From Fulvivirga ligni (GTDB taxonomy: Bacteria; Bacteroidota; Bacteroidia; Cytophagales; Cyclobacteriaceae), in assembly GCF_021389935.1 (NCBI RefSeq), contig NZ_CP089979.1, positions 1,097,001-1,161,000 of the forward strand: DNA of 64,000 nucleotides. The letters are read 5' to 3'. The notes under the pieces are model-generated. The model was not told where the DNA came from. It worked only from the letters and a program-made list of their open reading frames with translations, and ran no database searches. This document shows, one piece after another, positions 1 to 9,698 of the stretch (positions are counted from its first letter, which is position 1; each line of letters starts with the position of its first letter). The position numbers and the translations under genes are program-made.

Positions 1-103
1 CTGTGCATAATGATATAATTATGTAGAATAAATATACAGATTTAAGCAAAAATTTTTCCAAAACAAATTCCTAAATTGAAGACCCAAAATAAAATAACCA
101 GAA

Positions 104-3100
104 GTGAGAATCTACAATTTTTTAATTTTCAGCCTATTTTTTCTATCAGTTGCTATTTCAAACGCTCAGGACATTGAAACTGTGGTTCAGCGCGGCCACT
201 ATGCAGCCGTTAAAGCGGTGGCATTTACGCCTGATGGTAAATACTTGCTTACAGGTAGTCGAGATAAATCTATTAAACTCTGGGATTTTGAATCAGGCAG
301 AGAGGTAAGATCTTACCTGGGGCATAAATCAACGGTCAACGACATTGACATTACCTCAGACGGCAAATATTTTGTAAGCAGCTCAGCAGACCGCACCGCT
401 AAGTATTGGGAAATAAGTACTGGTAAGCTTATCCGATCATTCGACATCCATAAAGATTATGTCACTGAAGTTAAGCTTAGCGAAGATGATAAAGTGCTTT
501 TTACAGGAGGTTATGATTTTAAGGCATATCTCTGGAATGTTGCCACTGGCGACACTATTCGAAGTATTAAAGTTGACCCTGATAAAGGTTTAGGATACGG
601 CGTCACAGCTGCTTTTCATCCGAATGGCAGGTTTTTAGCCATCGGTAATGATAATAGCACCACAAGAGTAATCGACTTAAAAAGCGATAAAGAATTTTAT
701 GTTAACAAGCCCTCATCAGGCTCTTGCGGAGGATGTGGTACCTCAGTGAGCTATGCTCAGAAAGGTTCGTATTTGATTATGGCCCCAAATAAGGGTAGGA
801 TAAAGGTGCAGGATATTGAGGCAGAAAAAATCACTGAAATAGAAACTTATATAGATGAATATCAGACGGTAGCAATGAACGACCAGGGAGATGCCATTAT
901 GGCTTTGGGGGAAGATTCTTTAAAGCTATACTCGTGGCCAGCTGTCAAATTAATATATGCCATTGATTTGGGGTTTTCAGCCGAAGCAAGGGGTGCAGCT
1001 TTTAGCCCTAATGGCAAAAATATAGTGGTGGTAAGTGACGATCAAAGCATGAATGTCTACGATGCCGAGCATGGAAAGCTGGTCAAAAAAATGGGTGGCT
1101 ACCTGGTAACTATGGATAAGGCAGGCCTGGACTACGATGCCAATAGCAGATGGGATTATTACATTAAAAAATACACTGATTTAAAAAATGACTTTGCCAT
1201 TTCACCTGATGGTAAATATCTGGCAAAAGGTAAAATAAGTGATATTGTACGCCTGTGGGATATAAAATCTGGTAAGCTTATTAGAGAGTTTCATGGTCAT
1301 GAAAAAGCTGTTCTTTGTATGGCATTCACGCCAGATGGTAAAAAGCTGGTTACAGGTAGTGCTGATAAAACCATACGAGTTTGGGATGTAGAAACAGGTG
1401 AAGAGCTTAACGTTTTAAAAGGGCACTGGGAAGTGGTTTTTTCAGTAAACATAAATAAAGAGGGCACTAAAATTATCAGTGGTAGCTGGGACTCTAATGC
1501 CAGAGTTTGGGACCTGAATACAGGAGAATTACTAGAGTCTTACCCTTATGATCAAGCATCACCTTATCAGATTGAATTCTATGGAAATGATATATATGCC
1601 ATAGTTGCAGGTCTTGATAAAACATTGAAAATGTATGAGTTAGACTCAAAAACTGAGGTTAAGAATTTTATTGGACATACTGATGTTATTAATGCTTTCT
1701 CTGTGCATCCTGACCAAAACACACTGGCGTCCGTTTCTTGGGATGGTCGTTTAAAATGTTGGAACATATTCACTGGTCTCCAAAATTGGAAGGTACAATT
1801 TGAGGAGTCTCTTTTTGCGGTGAGCTTTAATCATCAAGGCAATATTCTGGCTGTAGGTGGAGGAAATAGGGATATTGAGTTTAGAGATGCCAAGAATGGT
1901 AATCTCATTAAAACGCTGAAAGGGCATCAGGCTGCGGTCACTAACCTATCATTTACTCAAGATGATAAACTCCTCATTAGCTCTAGTGAAGATGGCATGA
2001 TTAAGATATGGAATGTGGAATCGGCCACAGAGATTATCACCTATATTATTTTGAATGATAAAGATTGGATGGCAATTAGTCCTGAAGGGTTTTTTAATGG
2101 TACCCCAGATGCATTTGATAAAGTAGCCTTTGTAAAGGGCATGAAAAGCTATAGTGCCAATCAGTTTTTTGATCAATACTACCAGCCGGATCTTTTGGAT
2201 AAAGTCTTTAGTTCTGTGAAAAATGGAAATATTAATCTGAATGACAGGCTGCAGAAATCACCACCACCAACTATACAGTTAATGACTCCTCATGCCGGAG
2301 AGGTATTTAAAACGGACAAAGCATCGGTGATATTAAAAGTTACGGATCAGGGTGGAGGAATTGACGAAATAAGCCTAATGAATAATGGCAAGGCCATTAA
2401 AATTGAGAACCAGGAAAGAAAAGGCAATGTAGTAATTGTAAATCAGGACGTTAACCTGGTTCCAGGTAGAAATGAGATTTCCGCAGTGGCTTTTAGTAAT
2501 GGCAGGGTGCAGTCAGACCGAGAGAAAGTGGCAGTAAGTATGGAAGGGAAATTGAATTCTACGCTCTATTTAGTATCCATTGGTATAAACAAATACAAAA
2601 ATGAGGATTTAAACCTCAATTATGCCGCTGCTGATGCTGAAGGTTTTTCTGAGATTATCTCTAAAAAATCAAAGAGTCTTTTTGATCGGGTAGAGGTAAT
2701 ATCACTGAAGGATGAAAATGCCACTAGAAGCGAGATTATGAATAAACTCGATTTGCTTTCAAAGGTGGTAAAGCCTCAGGATGTGCTCTTTTTCTATTAT
2801 GCCGGCCATGGAAGTATGGTAGACTCTGATTTTTATTTTATCCCATCAGATAATGTGAAATTGTATAATAAAGATAAACTTTCTAAAGAGGCCATTTACG
2901 CAGGAGATATTCAGCAAAAACTTAAGTCTATTGCCGCTTTAAAGCAGGTTTTGATTATAGATGCATGCCAATCTGGCGGTAGCGTGGAGGTGCTTGCCAG
3001 CCGTGGAGCGGAAGAGGAAAAAGCTCTGGCTCAGTTATCTCGCAGTACTGGTACACATGTTCTAGCCTCAGCAGGTAGTGATCAGTCCGCTATAGAATTT

Positions 3101-3313
3101 AAAGAGCTTGGCCATGGTTTATTTACCTATGTTTTGCTTCAGGCGTTGAGCGGAGAGGCTGATGGAGCTCCAAAAGATGGTAAAATCACCGTTTATGAGC
3201 TGAAATCGTATGTAGAAGATCAGGTGCCGGAGTATTCCAGAAAATATAGAGGTAAAATGCAGTTTCCTCATTCCTTTTCTCATGGCCATGATTTTCCTAT
3301 AGTTATAGATTAA
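104..3313 (+). CDS. Exported WD40-repeat protein with C-terminal caspase-like (C14) peptidase domain
   Basis: The start is GTG; no ATG gives a better N-terminus, and residues 1-22 form a signal peptide ending SNAQ. Residues about 25-650 are WD40 repeats (blade ends LWD, YWE, LWN, VWD, CWN, IWN), enough for two propellers. A linker follows, then a caspase-like domain at about 820-1065. The expected dyad is visible: His902 in YYAGHG and Cys955 in DACQSG. Caspase-like C14 enzymes usually cut after basic or acidic residues; the target here is unknown. A signal peptide on a WD40-caspase suggests periplasmic or outer-membrane action, not cytosolic. An odd SCGGCG insertion lies near residue 206. No partner gene is adjacent. 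Domain calls are firm; the biological role is not known. Confidence 0.9.
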   Translation: MRIYNFLIFSLFFLSVAISNAQDIETVVQRGHYAAVKAVAFTPDGKYLLTGSRDKSIKLWDFESGREVRSYLGHKSTVNDIDITSDGKYFVSSSADRTAKYWEISTGKLIRSFDIHKDYVTEVKLSEDDKVLFTGGYDFKAYLWNVATGDTIRSIKVDPDKGLGYGVTAAFHPNGRFLAIGNDNSTTRVIDLKSDKEFYVNKPSSGSCGGCGTSVSYAQKGSYLIMAPNKGRIKVQDIEAEKITEIETYIDEYQTVAMNDQGDAIMALGEDSLKLYSWPAVKLIYAIDLGFSAEARGAAFSPNGKNIVVVSDDQSMNVYDAEHGKLVKKMGGYLVTMDKAGLDYDANSRWDYYIKKYTDLKNDFAISPDGKYLAKGKISDIVRLWDIKSGKLIREFHGHEKAVLCMAFTPDGKKLVTGSADKTIRVWDVETGEELNVLKGHWEVVFSVNINKEGTKIISGSWDSNARVWDLNTGELLESYPYDQASPYQIEFYGNDIYAIVAGLDKTLKMYELDSKTEVKNFIGHTDVINAFSVHPDQNTLASVSWDGRLKCWNIFTGLQNWKVQFEESLFAVSFNHQGNILAVGGGNRDIEFRDAKNGNLIKTLKGHQAAVTNLSFTQDDKLLISSSEDGMIKIWNVESATEIITYIILNDKDWMAISPEGFFNGTPDAFDKVAFVKGMKSYSANQFFDQYYQPDLLDKVFSSVKNGNINLNDRLQKSPPPTIQLMTPHAGEVFKTDKASVILKVTDQGGGIDEISLMNNGKAIKIENQERKGNVVIVNQDVNLVPGRNEISAVAFSNGRVQSDREKVAVSMEGKLNSTLYLVSIGINKYKNEDLNLNYAAADAEGFSEIISKKSKSLFDRVEVISLKDENATRSEIMNKLDLLSKVVKPQDVLFFYYAGHGSMVDSDFYFIPSDNVKLYNKDKLSKEAIYAGDIQQKLKSIAALKQVLIIDACQSGGSVEVLASRGAEEEKALAQLSRSTGTHVLASAGSDQSAIEFKELGHGLFTYVLLQALSGEADGAPKDGKITVYELKSYVEDQVPEYSRKYRGKMQFPHSFSHGHDFPIVID

Positions 3314-3370
3314 TCTGTGACTATTACTCCTGCCATGTGTTAACTTAGCAAGTAGAAATATACTTGAATT

Positions 3371-4135
3371 ATGGAGTTAAATTATAAGGTTTTTGGAGAG
3401 GGGAAACCCCTAATTATATTACACGGACTTTTTGGTTCTGCGGATAACTGGCTCACTATAGCAAAGGATTTAGCAGAACATAACTATCAAATTTTCCTGG
3501 TAGATCAACGTAATCATGGGGATTCTCCGCATAGCGATGAGTTTAACTACACAGCTATGGCAGCAGACTTAAATGAGTTCATTGAAACTCACCAATTAGA
3601 AAGGCCATTGATCTTGGGGCATTCTATGGGTGGAAAAACGGTGATGAAATTTGCTGTAAACTACGCGGATAAATGGGATAAAATTATTGTAGTAGACATT
3701 GGCCCTAAAGCATATCCCGTGCATCACGATGTCATTCTGAAAGGCCTTAAATCCATTGATTTGCCAAACATCAAGTCTAGAGGTGATGCTGATAAGCAAC
3801 TATCAGAGTATGTTAAAGATATGGGAACCAGACAGTTCTTACTTAAAAACCTTGCTAGAGATAAACAAGGCGGATACAAATGGAAAATTAACCTGCCCGT
3901 AATTGATAAAAATATTGAAAATGTGGGAGAAGGACTTGAGGAACCCTTAGCCATAGAAAGAGAGGTGCTTTTCATTAGAGGAGAGAAGTCTGACTATATC
4001 TTAGATCAGGATATTATTCTTATCAATCAGATATTCCCTAACTCAGAAGTAAAGACTATAAAGGGTGCTGGCCATTGGGTACATGCAGAAAAGCCTAATG
4101 AAGTGGAGGAGCTAATGCTGGAGTTTTTCAGGTAA
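3371..4135 (+). CDS. Alpha/beta-fold hydrolase (YbfF-type esterase)
   Basis: This 254-residue protein is a compact alpha/beta hydrolase with no signal peptide, so it is probably cytoplasmic. The oxyanion region HGLFGS and the nucleophile elbow GHSMGGK (Ser85) are clear. A plausible acid lies in RGEKSDY, and the catalytic His is in GAGHWVHAEKP near the C-terminus. Length and motif order match the YbfF group of small acyl-ester or thioester hydrolases. The substrate cannot be read from sequence. It starts 57 nt after the WD40-caspase stop, so the two could share a transcript, but nothing indicates a functional link. Confidence 0.87.
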   Translation: MELNYKVFGEGKPLIILHGLFGSADNWLTIAKDLAEHNYQIFLVDQRNHGDSPHSDEFNYTAMAADLNEFIETHQLERPLILGHSMGGKTVMKFAVNYADKWDKIIVVDIGPKAYPVHHDVILKGLKSIDLPNIKSRGDADKQLSEYVKDMGTRQFLLKNLARDKQGGYKWKINLPVIDKNIENVGEGLEEPLAIEREVLFIRGEKSDYILDQDIILINQIFPNSEVKTIKGAGHWVHAEKPNEVEELMLEFFR

Positions 4136-4140
4136 GCCTG

Positions 4141-4353
4141 TTAACCCTTCAGTTTGCGAATAATGTAGAATATTACCGAGAGCAATATACTTAATACTAC
4201 GCTGGTCATTATTGGGAAATAGAAGCTGTAATTTTCTTTTTTGATATGGATGTCTCCAGGTAGTTTGCCTAATAGGGGGATCTTAATTCCAAAGTGAATA
4301 ATGGCGCCTATAATGATTAAGGCAATACCAATGATGATCAGCGTTTTTCCCAT
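4141..4353 (-). CDS. DUF2905 family small membrane protein
   Basis: This 70-residue protein has two hydrophobic segments: residues about 4-25, and about 47-66 after a short loop. The loop carries the LGKLPGDI signature that marks DUF2905. The family is widespread, two-pass and inner-membrane, with no established function. It converges with the hydrolase gene, leaving 5 nt between stop codons. The upstream gene on the same strand ends in its own terminator (4390-4416), so this gene is probably transcribed separately. Confidence 0.8.
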   Translation of the reverse strand: MGKTLIIIGIALIIIGAIIHFGIKIPLLGKLPGDIHIKKENYSFYFPIMTSVVLSILLSVIFYIIRKLKG

Positions 4354-4389
4354 AGGTTAAAATTGTACATAATTACAAAGAGCACAAAA

Positions 4390-4416
4390 TAAAAAAACCG
4401 CCTCTTTCGAGACGGT
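4390..4416 (-). terminator. Rho-independent terminator of the secreted-protein gene
   Basis: On the minus strand an 8-bp stem (4397-4404 paired with 4409-4416, one G-U pair) closes a GAAA loop and is followed by a T-run. It lies 30 nt past the stop codon of the minus-strand gene starting at 5048. Confidence 0.8.
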
Positions 4417-4445
4417 CTTTCCCTCATGAATAAACGCTACTACTG

Positions 4446-5048
4446 TTATTTTAAATCAATTGATTTCGTGAATGATCTGCCTGCCAGATTGAATCTCAAA
4501 GTGTAGATTCCTGGATCAAGCTTAGACATGTCATATCTTTTGTTAACAGACTGGCTATCAGCCAATGTGTCTTCATAGACAATGTCATTTGTGTTGTTAA
4601 TAATGCTGAATGTCATAGGTACATCTAAGTATTTCAGCATGGCTATATCTACCATATTCCCTTTTTGGAATACCTGAGGCTTGAAGATAGCTACGCGGCT
4701 ATCGTTTTCAATGTTCAATTGCCCCTCAGCTATCTCTATAGAATACACATCTATTTTCTGCTCATTTTCGATCTCAAGAAAATAGTTGCCATCAGGTAGA
4801 TCTGCTACGTCAAACTTCTTTGCGTAACCATCAGTCAAATTCGCGTGTTTCTCGCTATAAATTTGATAGTTATTGTTATCTTTCAGACTAATCTGCAAAT
4901 CAGTTGGATTAGCTGACTTTATGATAACTACAAATTTCTTTGCGTCATAACTCTTCACTTTTACATATGGTGAAGCACCGGAAGCAAACGTAGACAGTGA
5001 CATGATAAACATAATCACTAATAGGCTGTTCTTAATAAGTTGTTTCAT
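4446..5048 (-). CDS. Secreted protein of unknown function with two beta-rich repeats
   Basis: I do not recognise a named family for this 200-residue protein. The N-terminus (MKQLIKNSLLVIMFIMSLS, ending near FASGA) is a signal peptide. The rest reads as two Ig-like or T9SS-type beta modules. Each ends in a similar phrase: DLPDGNYFLEIEN near residue 92 and LDPGIYTLRFN near 183. This GxYxLxF ending resembles C-terminal domains of Bacteroidota secreted proteins, but the usual sorting signal is not obvious. It is likely periplasmic or surface-exposed. It is a single gene with its own terminator and is divergent from the AraC regulator, so regulation by that protein is possible but untested. Confidence 0.7.
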   Translation of the reverse strand: MKQLIKNSLLVIMFIMSLSTFASGASPYVKVKSYDAKKFVVIIKSANPTDLQISLKDNNNYQIYSEKHANLTDGYAKKFDVADLPDGNYFLEIENEQKIDVYSIEIAEGQLNIENDSRVAIFKPQVFQKGNMVDIAMLKYLDVPMTFSIINNTNDIVYEDTLADSQSVNKRYDMSKLDPGIYTLRFNLAGRSFTKSIDLK

Positions 5049-5182
5049 CTCTTATTGCGTTTTGTTTGCAAATAATTATGATACAAACATAGAGCGAAAT
5101 TTAGCCACCCACTACTACCCGATTTACAACTTTATGTACTAAATTAACTTCATATAAAGGTAACATTATACATGAGGTTAAT

Positions 5183-5215
5183 ATTGAATATATCGAGGTT
5201 AATTTCCTATATTTG
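5183..5215 (+). promoter_or_regulatory. Candidate promoter of the AraC-family gene
   Basis: ATTG (5183-5186), a 21-nt spacer and TATATTTG (5208-5215) approximate the Bacteroidota -33/-7 pattern. The predicted start near 5221 leaves a leader of about 30 nt before the ATG at 5253. Confidence 0.5.
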
Positions 5216-5252
5216 CCCATGTAAAGCACGATTTTTTTAACGCACTCTGAAC

Positions 5253-6128
5253 ATGGCAAAGAAACCAAGATTAGAAAAAATTAATCCTGCGTTTGGTACT
5301 TCCTTTCATGTAAAAAGGTATGCAGACCCTTGCAGGAATAAACTTCCGTACTGGCATATACACCCAGAAATGGAAATTGTTTACGTAAATGGTGGTAGTG
5401 GTAAAAGACATATTGGTAATCAGATGTCCTATTTTAACAATGGAGATTTGATTTTCATAGGGTCCAACCTGCCTCATTTTGGCTTTACAGACAGACTTAC
5501 CGCCAATAGCTCTGAAACAATCATTCAAATGAGAGAAGATTTTCTGGGAGAAGGATTTTTTGAGCTTCCGGAAATGTCAGTCATTAAAAAATTAATCCAG
5601 AGATCTAAAAGTGGTCTGGTATTTCATGGAGATACTAAAGAAAGTGCAGGTTCTAAGATTGAAAACCTGGTGAACCTTGATCCATTTAATAGAATAGTGA
5701 GTCTTTTAGATATATTAAAGGAGCTAGCTGTTTCTGAAGAGTATACTGTGCTTAATGTAGATGGCTATGCCCTTGAAATAGAACCTCAGGATAATGATCG
5801 GATCAATTCTGTATATCAATATGTAAGAAAAAACTTCCAAAGGCCTATTAGTCTGGAAGAGATATCAGATATGGTGAGCATGACTGTGCCAGCCTTCTGC
5901 CGTTATTTTAAAAAGATTTCGGGTAAAACATTTACACAATTTGTAAATGAGTACAGGTTAGTGCATGCCTCTAAGCTTCTCTCAGAAAGCCACACTAGTA
6001 TTACAGAGATATCATTTGAGTGTGGATTTAATAATTTTTCTCATTTTAATAAGCAGTTTAAAGCCTTTACAGGAAAGAGCCCTTCTAAATATAGAAGTGA
6101 GCTGAAGAAGGTTTTGGATGCCGAATGA
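5253..6128 (+). CDS. AraC family transcriptional regulator with N-terminal cupin domain
   Basis: This 291-residue regulator has a cupin sensor domain at about 20-110 (WHIHPEMEIVYV, GDLIFIGSNLPH), which probably binds a small ligand. Two helix-turn-helix motifs follow at about 185-285. The second contains ITEISFECGFNNFSHFNKQF and ends in GKSPSKYR, the classic AraC/XylS signature. Its own promoter lies just upstream. The rsmI-like gene starts 12 nt after its stop, so the two are probably co-transcribed. The effector is unknown; nearby targets could include the divergent secreted-protein gene. Confidence 0.92.
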   Translation: MAKKPRLEKINPAFGTSFHVKRYADPCRNKLPYWHIHPEMEIVYVNGGSGKRHIGNQMSYFNNGDLIFIGSNLPHFGFTDRLTANSSETIIQMREDFLGEGFFELPEMSVIKKLIQRSKSGLVFHGDTKESAGSKIENLVNLDPFNRIVSLLDILKELAVSEEYTVLNVDGYALEIEPQDNDRINSVYQYVRKNFQRPISLEEISDMVSMTVPAFCRYFKKISGKTFTQFVNEYRLVHASKLLSESHTSITEISFECGFNNFSHFNKQFKAFTGKSPSKYRSELKKVLDAE

Positions 6129-6139
6129 ACATAAACTAA

Positions 6140-6853
6140 ATGTCTAAAGGGGCTTTGTACTTAATTCCCTCAGTAATTTCTGAAGGAGAAACTAGCGTAA
6201 TACCTGAGCAGGTAAGATCAATCGTAAAGAATACTGAATATTTCGTGGTGGAGAACGTACGCACCGCAAGAAGATATATTAGTAGTTTGAAATTAGGCTT
6301 AACCATAGAAGATCTCCATTTTGATGTTCTTGATAAGAAAACACCAGATCAGGCGGTAGCTAAATTGCTCAAACCATTGCATGAAGGTAAAAATGTAGGC
6401 GTTATCTCAGAGTCCGGCTGCCCGGGTATAGCTGACCCAGGATCTAGAGCAGTGGCCTACGCACATAAAAATGATATTCAGGTGGTGCCTTTAGTGGGGC
6501 CATCTTCACTTTTTCTGGCATTGATGGCCTCTGGCTTCAATGGACAGCGATTTGCCTTTCATGGTTATCTGCCTATAAAAAAGAGTGAATTGGAAACGGC
6601 CATTAGAAAAATGGAAACTGAATCTGCCAAAAGCAATCAGACACAGATATTTATAGAAGCTCCTTACAGGAATAACCAACTTCTGGAGCAATTCATTAAA
6701 AACTGTAATCCTAATACAAAACTTTGCGTGGCTAAAGACGTTTCTGGGAATAGTGAATTTATAAAAACACTATCCATTGCGCAGTGGAAAAAGGTTAAAG
6801 TAGACCTGCATAAAATTCCAACTGTGTTTTTATTATTTAGCGGCGATATATAA
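6140..6853 (+). CDS. SAM-dependent methyltransferase, RsmI/tetrapyrrole methylase family
   Basis: This 237-residue enzyme has the tetrapyrrole-methylase fold. The signature SESGCPGIADPGS lies near residue 95 and VVPLVGPSS near 118. They are followed by ASGFNGQRFAFHGYLP, which is characteristic of RsmI (16S rRNA C1402 2'-O-methyltransferase). It is shorter than E. coli RsmI and lacks the usual N-terminal start, so it may be the second RsmI-like paralogue seen in Bacteroidota. The rRNA target is therefore inferred. metK, which makes its methyl donor, follows 79 nt downstream but has its own promoter. Confidence 0.85.
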   Translation: MSKGALYLIPSVISEGETSVIPEQVRSIVKNTEYFVVENVRTARRYISSLKLGLTIEDLHFDVLDKKTPDQAVAKLLKPLHEGKNVGVISESGCPGIADPGSRAVAYAHKNDIQVVPLVGPSSLFLALMASGFNGQRFAFHGYLPIKKSELETAIRKMETESAKSNQTQIFIEAPYRNNQLLEQFIKNCNPNTKLCVAKDVSGNSEFIKTLSIAQWKKVKVDLHKIPTVFLLFSGDI

Positions 6854-6864
6854 AATACCGTAAA

Positions 6865-6895
6865 TTTTATTTAATTAGTGATTAAGTTAAATTTG
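6865..6895 (+). promoter_or_regulatory. Promoter of metK
   Basis: TTTT (6865-6868), N19 and TAAATTTG (6888-6895) differ from TTTG-N19-TAnnTTTG at one position. The leader would be about 30 nt, too short for a known SAM riboswitch. Confidence 0.65.
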
Positions 6896-6932
6896 CAGCC
6901 AAAAGAGATTGTATAAAATACATATATAAACT

Positions 6933-8186
6933 ATGCCTTACTTATTTACCTCGGAGTCGGTTTCTGAAGGCCACCCGGACAAAATAGCAGATCAAATATC
7001 TGACGCACTTATTGATAACTTTCTTGCCTTTGACCCACAGTCTAAAGTTGCTTGCGAAACCTTGGTAACTACAGGTTTAACCGTGCTTAGTGGTGAGGTA
7101 AAGTCAGAAGCTTACCTTGATGTACAGCAAATAGCCAGAGATGTGATCAACAGAATTGGTTACACCAAAGGAGAATACATGTTCGATGGAAATTCTTGTG
7201 GTGTAATTTCTGCCATCCACGAGCAGTCTCCAGACATTAATCAGGGGGTAGATAGAGGAAACCCTGAAGAGCAAGGAGCTGGTGATCAAGGTATGATGTT
7301 CGGTTATGCTACTGGCGAAACGGATGATTATATGCCTTTGGCGCTAGATCTTTCACACAAGATGCTTATCGAGCTGGCAAATCTTAGAAGAGAAGGAAGT
7401 GAAATTGGCTACTTAAGACCAGATGCTAAGAGTCAGGTTACTATTGAATATTCTGATGACAATGTGCCTCAAAAGATTGTAGCTATTGTACTTTCAACTC
7501 AGCACGATGATTTCGATACTGAAGAGAAGATGCTAGCTAAAATCCGTGAGGATATAGTAAATATTTTAATACCTAGAGTTAAAGCTCAGTTGAAGCCAGA
7601 GATTCAGGCCTTATTCTCTGATGATATCAAATATCATATTAACCCTACTGGTAAGTTCGTAATCGGTGGTCCTCATGGAGATACTGGTTTAACGGGTCGT
7701 AAGATCATTGTGGATACTTACGGTGGTAAAGGTGCTCATGGTGGTGGTGCATTCTCAGGTAAAGATCCTTCGAAAGTAGACAGATCTGCAGCCTACGCTA
7801 CCAGACATATTGCTAAAAACCTTGTAGCTGCGGGTGTGGCGGAAGAGGTTCTTGTGCAGGTGTCTTATGCTATCGGTGTGGTAGAGCCTATGGGAATATT
7901 CATCAATACCTACGGTACTTCCAAAGTAGATTTATCTGATGGTGAAATAGCTAAGAAGGTAGAGCAAATCTTCGATATGCGTCCTTATGCTATTGAGACA
8001 AGATTGAAGTTAAGAAATCCGATTTACTCAGAAACAGCGGCTTACGGACACATGGGCCGTGAGAATAAAGTGGTGCAAAAGACATTCACTGCAGCTAACG
8101 GAGAAGTAATTACTAAAGATGTAGAGTTATTCCCTTGGGAAAAACTAGACTTCGTAGATAAAGTAAAAGAAGCATTCGGCCTTTAA
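6933..8186 (+). CDS. metK: S-adenosylmethionine synthase
   Basis: MetK condenses ATP and methionine to S-adenosylmethionine in the cytoplasm. The 417-residue sequence is full length and shows the family motifs in order: [17 protein letters not shown] near the start (ATP-binding His), DQGMMFGYA near residue 120, and [16 protein letters not shown] with the [13 protein letters not shown] loop at about 240-280. The start is fixed by the conserved N-terminus PYLFTSESV. No Shine-Dalgarno is present, as usual here. The stop overlaps the convergent MscS gene by 4 nt. Confidence 0.98.
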   Translation: MPYLFTSESVSEGHPDKIADQISDALIDNFLAFDPQSKVACETLVTTGLTVLSGEVKSEAYLDVQQIARDVINRIGYTKGEYMFDGNSCGVISAIHEQSPDINQGVDRGNPEEQGAGDQGMMFGYATGETDDYMPLALDLSHKMLIELANLRREGSEIGYLRPDAKSQVTIEYSDDNVPQKIVAIVLSTQHDDFDTEEKMLAKIREDIVNILIPRVKAQLKPEIQALFSDDIKYHINPTGKFVIGGPHGDTGLTGRKIIVDTYGGKGAHGGGAFSGKDPSKVDRSAAYATRHIAKNLVAAGVAEEVLVQVSYAIGVVEPMGIFINTYGTSKVDLSDGEIAKKVEQIFDMRPYAIETRLKLRNPIYSETAAYGHMGRENKVVQKTFTAANGEVITKDVELFPWEKLDFVDKVKEAFGL

Positions 8187-9283
8187 TGGCCAAATGCTTG
8201 TTCCACAGCATTAGTATTATTGCTAAATAGATTTCCCTCAAGGGTTGCCCGTGTTCTGGGTAAGCATTGAGGGAATTCTTTTTGTATAAACTCTATCATA
8301 TGTTCTCTCACATAGCAGCGAAGGTCCCAGGCTGTGGGAGAGTTTTTAGCTGTCATCAAGAGTCTAATGGTCATGGTTTTTTCGCTAGTATCCGTTACCT
8401 GGAAAGCCTTGGCATCTTTATCCCACATACTGGTGCTTTCTAAAACCTCATCGAAATGTTTTCTTAAAGGCTCTAGCGGCAAAGTGTAATCAATATATAA
8501 AAACACTGACCCTAATATCTGGGCTGTGCTTCTGGTCCAGTTTTGAAAAGGAGTTTCCGTAAAATAGGTGATGGGCAATACCAGGCGCCTCATATCCCAT
8601 ATTCTTACAACCACGTAAGTCAGGTTGATTTCTTCTATCCAGCCCCACTCATTTTCTACTACCACGGCGTCATCTATTTTTATAGGTTGAGTAAACGCTA
8701 TCTGGATGCCCGCGAAGAGATTGGCCAGGGTTTTCTGTAAGGCAAAACCAATAATAATTCCTGCTACTCCGGCACCAGTAAGTATAGTGGCTCCATACTT
8801 TCTTACGCTGTCAAAGCTGAGTAAAATAATGGCTACGGCTAATACCGCTACTATCACCATAGCTATTTTCTTTACATACATTATCTGTGTTCGTGCCTTT
8901 CTGGCTTTCAGGTTGTCAGCCTGAGAGATGTCGTATTTAGAGAAAAGTACATCTTGGAAGACGTTGATCAGCCTAATGATAATAATGGCCATTGAAATGA
9001 TAATGGCTACTTCAAGAAGCTTCTGTATCCATACAACATGCTCCATTTCTATATCCAGATAGGAAACGGCTATATGCACTATAATGCAGGGAACGAAAAT
9101 GAAGAACGACCCTTGCAGTCTTTTCTGCATAGATTCAAAAATGATCTGATCTTCATTTTTAGAATAATGCTTTAAAAACTTGAAAAGGATAGCCCTCCCG
9201 GCTAAAGTGAGTAAAAATGCAAATATGAAAATAACAACAGCAGTGATGAGGGGATGTGAATCAATGAATGTGTTTAATTTCAT
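8183..9283 (-). CDS. MscS-family mechanosensitive ion channel
   Basis: This 366-residue protein has four or so hydrophobic segments in residues 10-185. They are followed by the pore-lining helix ([20 protein letters not shown]) and the MscS beta domain with [20 protein letters not shown] and [15 protein letters not shown]. Such channels release solutes on hypo-osmotic shock, but this long-N-terminus type is not characterised in detail. It overlaps the metK stop by 4 nt in convergent orientation and is preceded by the terminator of the hpf operon, so it is likely monocistronic. Confidence 0.9.
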   Translation of the reverse strand: MKLNTFIDSHPLITAVVIFIFAFLLTLAGRAILFKFLKHYSKNEDQIIFESMQKRLQGSFFIFVPCIIVHIAVSYLDIEMEHVVWIQKLLEVAIIISMAIIIIRLINVFQDVLFSKYDISQADNLKARKARTQIMYVKKIAMVIVAVLAVAIILLSFDSVRKYGATILTGAGVAGIIIGFALQKTLANLFAGIQIAFTQPIKIDDAVVVENEWGWIEEINLTYVVVRIWDMRRLVLPITYFTETPFQNWTRSTAQILGSVFLYIDYTLPLEPLRKHFDEVLESTSMWDKDAKAFQVTDTSEKTMTIRLLMTAKNSPTAWDLRCYVREHMIEFIQKEFPQCLPRTRATLEGNLFSNNTNAVEQAFGH

Positions 9284-9313
9284 ACGAGTTGTTTGTTAAA
9301 TTTTAATAATAAT

Positions 9314-9341
9314 AAAAAAAGGGGTCCAAAAATGAACCCCT
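9314..9341 (-). terminator. Rho-independent terminator after hpf
   Basis: On the minus strand an 8-bp G/C-rich stem (9320-9327 with 9334-9341) is followed by a run of seven Ts. It closes the rpsU-xerC-hpf transcript. Confidence 0.85.
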
Positions 9342-9369
9342 AACTTAAAATTTATTGAAATTTAACAGA

Positions 9370-9666
9370 CTAATGGGCTATTTGTTTAACCTTAAACTTT
9401 CTGATTTGTCTCCTTAATGCTTCAGTGGCCAGATCAGCAGCTTCTTCAAAGCTTTTGGCGTCTTCTTTTGCAAACAGCTGATTGCCAGGTATATTTAATT
9501 TTATTTCTACGGTTTTGTTTTCAATTCCGGAATTGTTTAACCTAAAAAACACTTCCCCATCAATCACTCTATCGTAAAAAGTCTCTAACTTATCTACTTT
9601 CTTTTGAACGAAGTCAATCAGTTTCTGATCGGCATCGAAGTGAATTGAGTGCATTTGTAACTTCAT
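9370..9666 (-). CDS. hpf: Ribosome hibernation promoting factor, short form (HPF/RaiA)
   Basis: The 98-residue protein is a single HPF/YfiA domain: MKLQMHSIHFDADQKLIDFV at the start, a conserved acidic strand (DRVIDGEVFFRL) and a basic C-terminus (LRRQIRKFKVKQ) that contacts 16S rRNA. It lacks the C-terminal dimerisation domain of long HPF. These proteins bind the A/P-site region of idle ribosomes. It is the last gene of rpsU-xerC-hpf, 32 nt after xerC, linking it to the other ribosome gene in the operon. Confidence 0.93.
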   Translation of the reverse strand: MKLQMHSIHFDADQKLIDFVQKKVDKLETFYDRVIDGEVFFRLNNSGIENKTVEIKLNIPGNQLFAKEDAKSFEEAADLATEALRRQIRKFKVKQIAH

Positions 9667-9698
9667 AATCTTAAAGTTTTAAAAGGTTATAAAAAATA

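Noticed and set aside
4446-5048. T9SS sorting domain on the secreted unknown protein
   Set aside because: The C-terminal GxYxLRF phrase is suggestive, but the terminal Lys-rich signal and length are not convincing.
6896-6932. SAM riboswitch before metK
   Set aside because: The predicted leader is about 30 nt, too short for any known SAM riboswitch class, and the promoter fits well.
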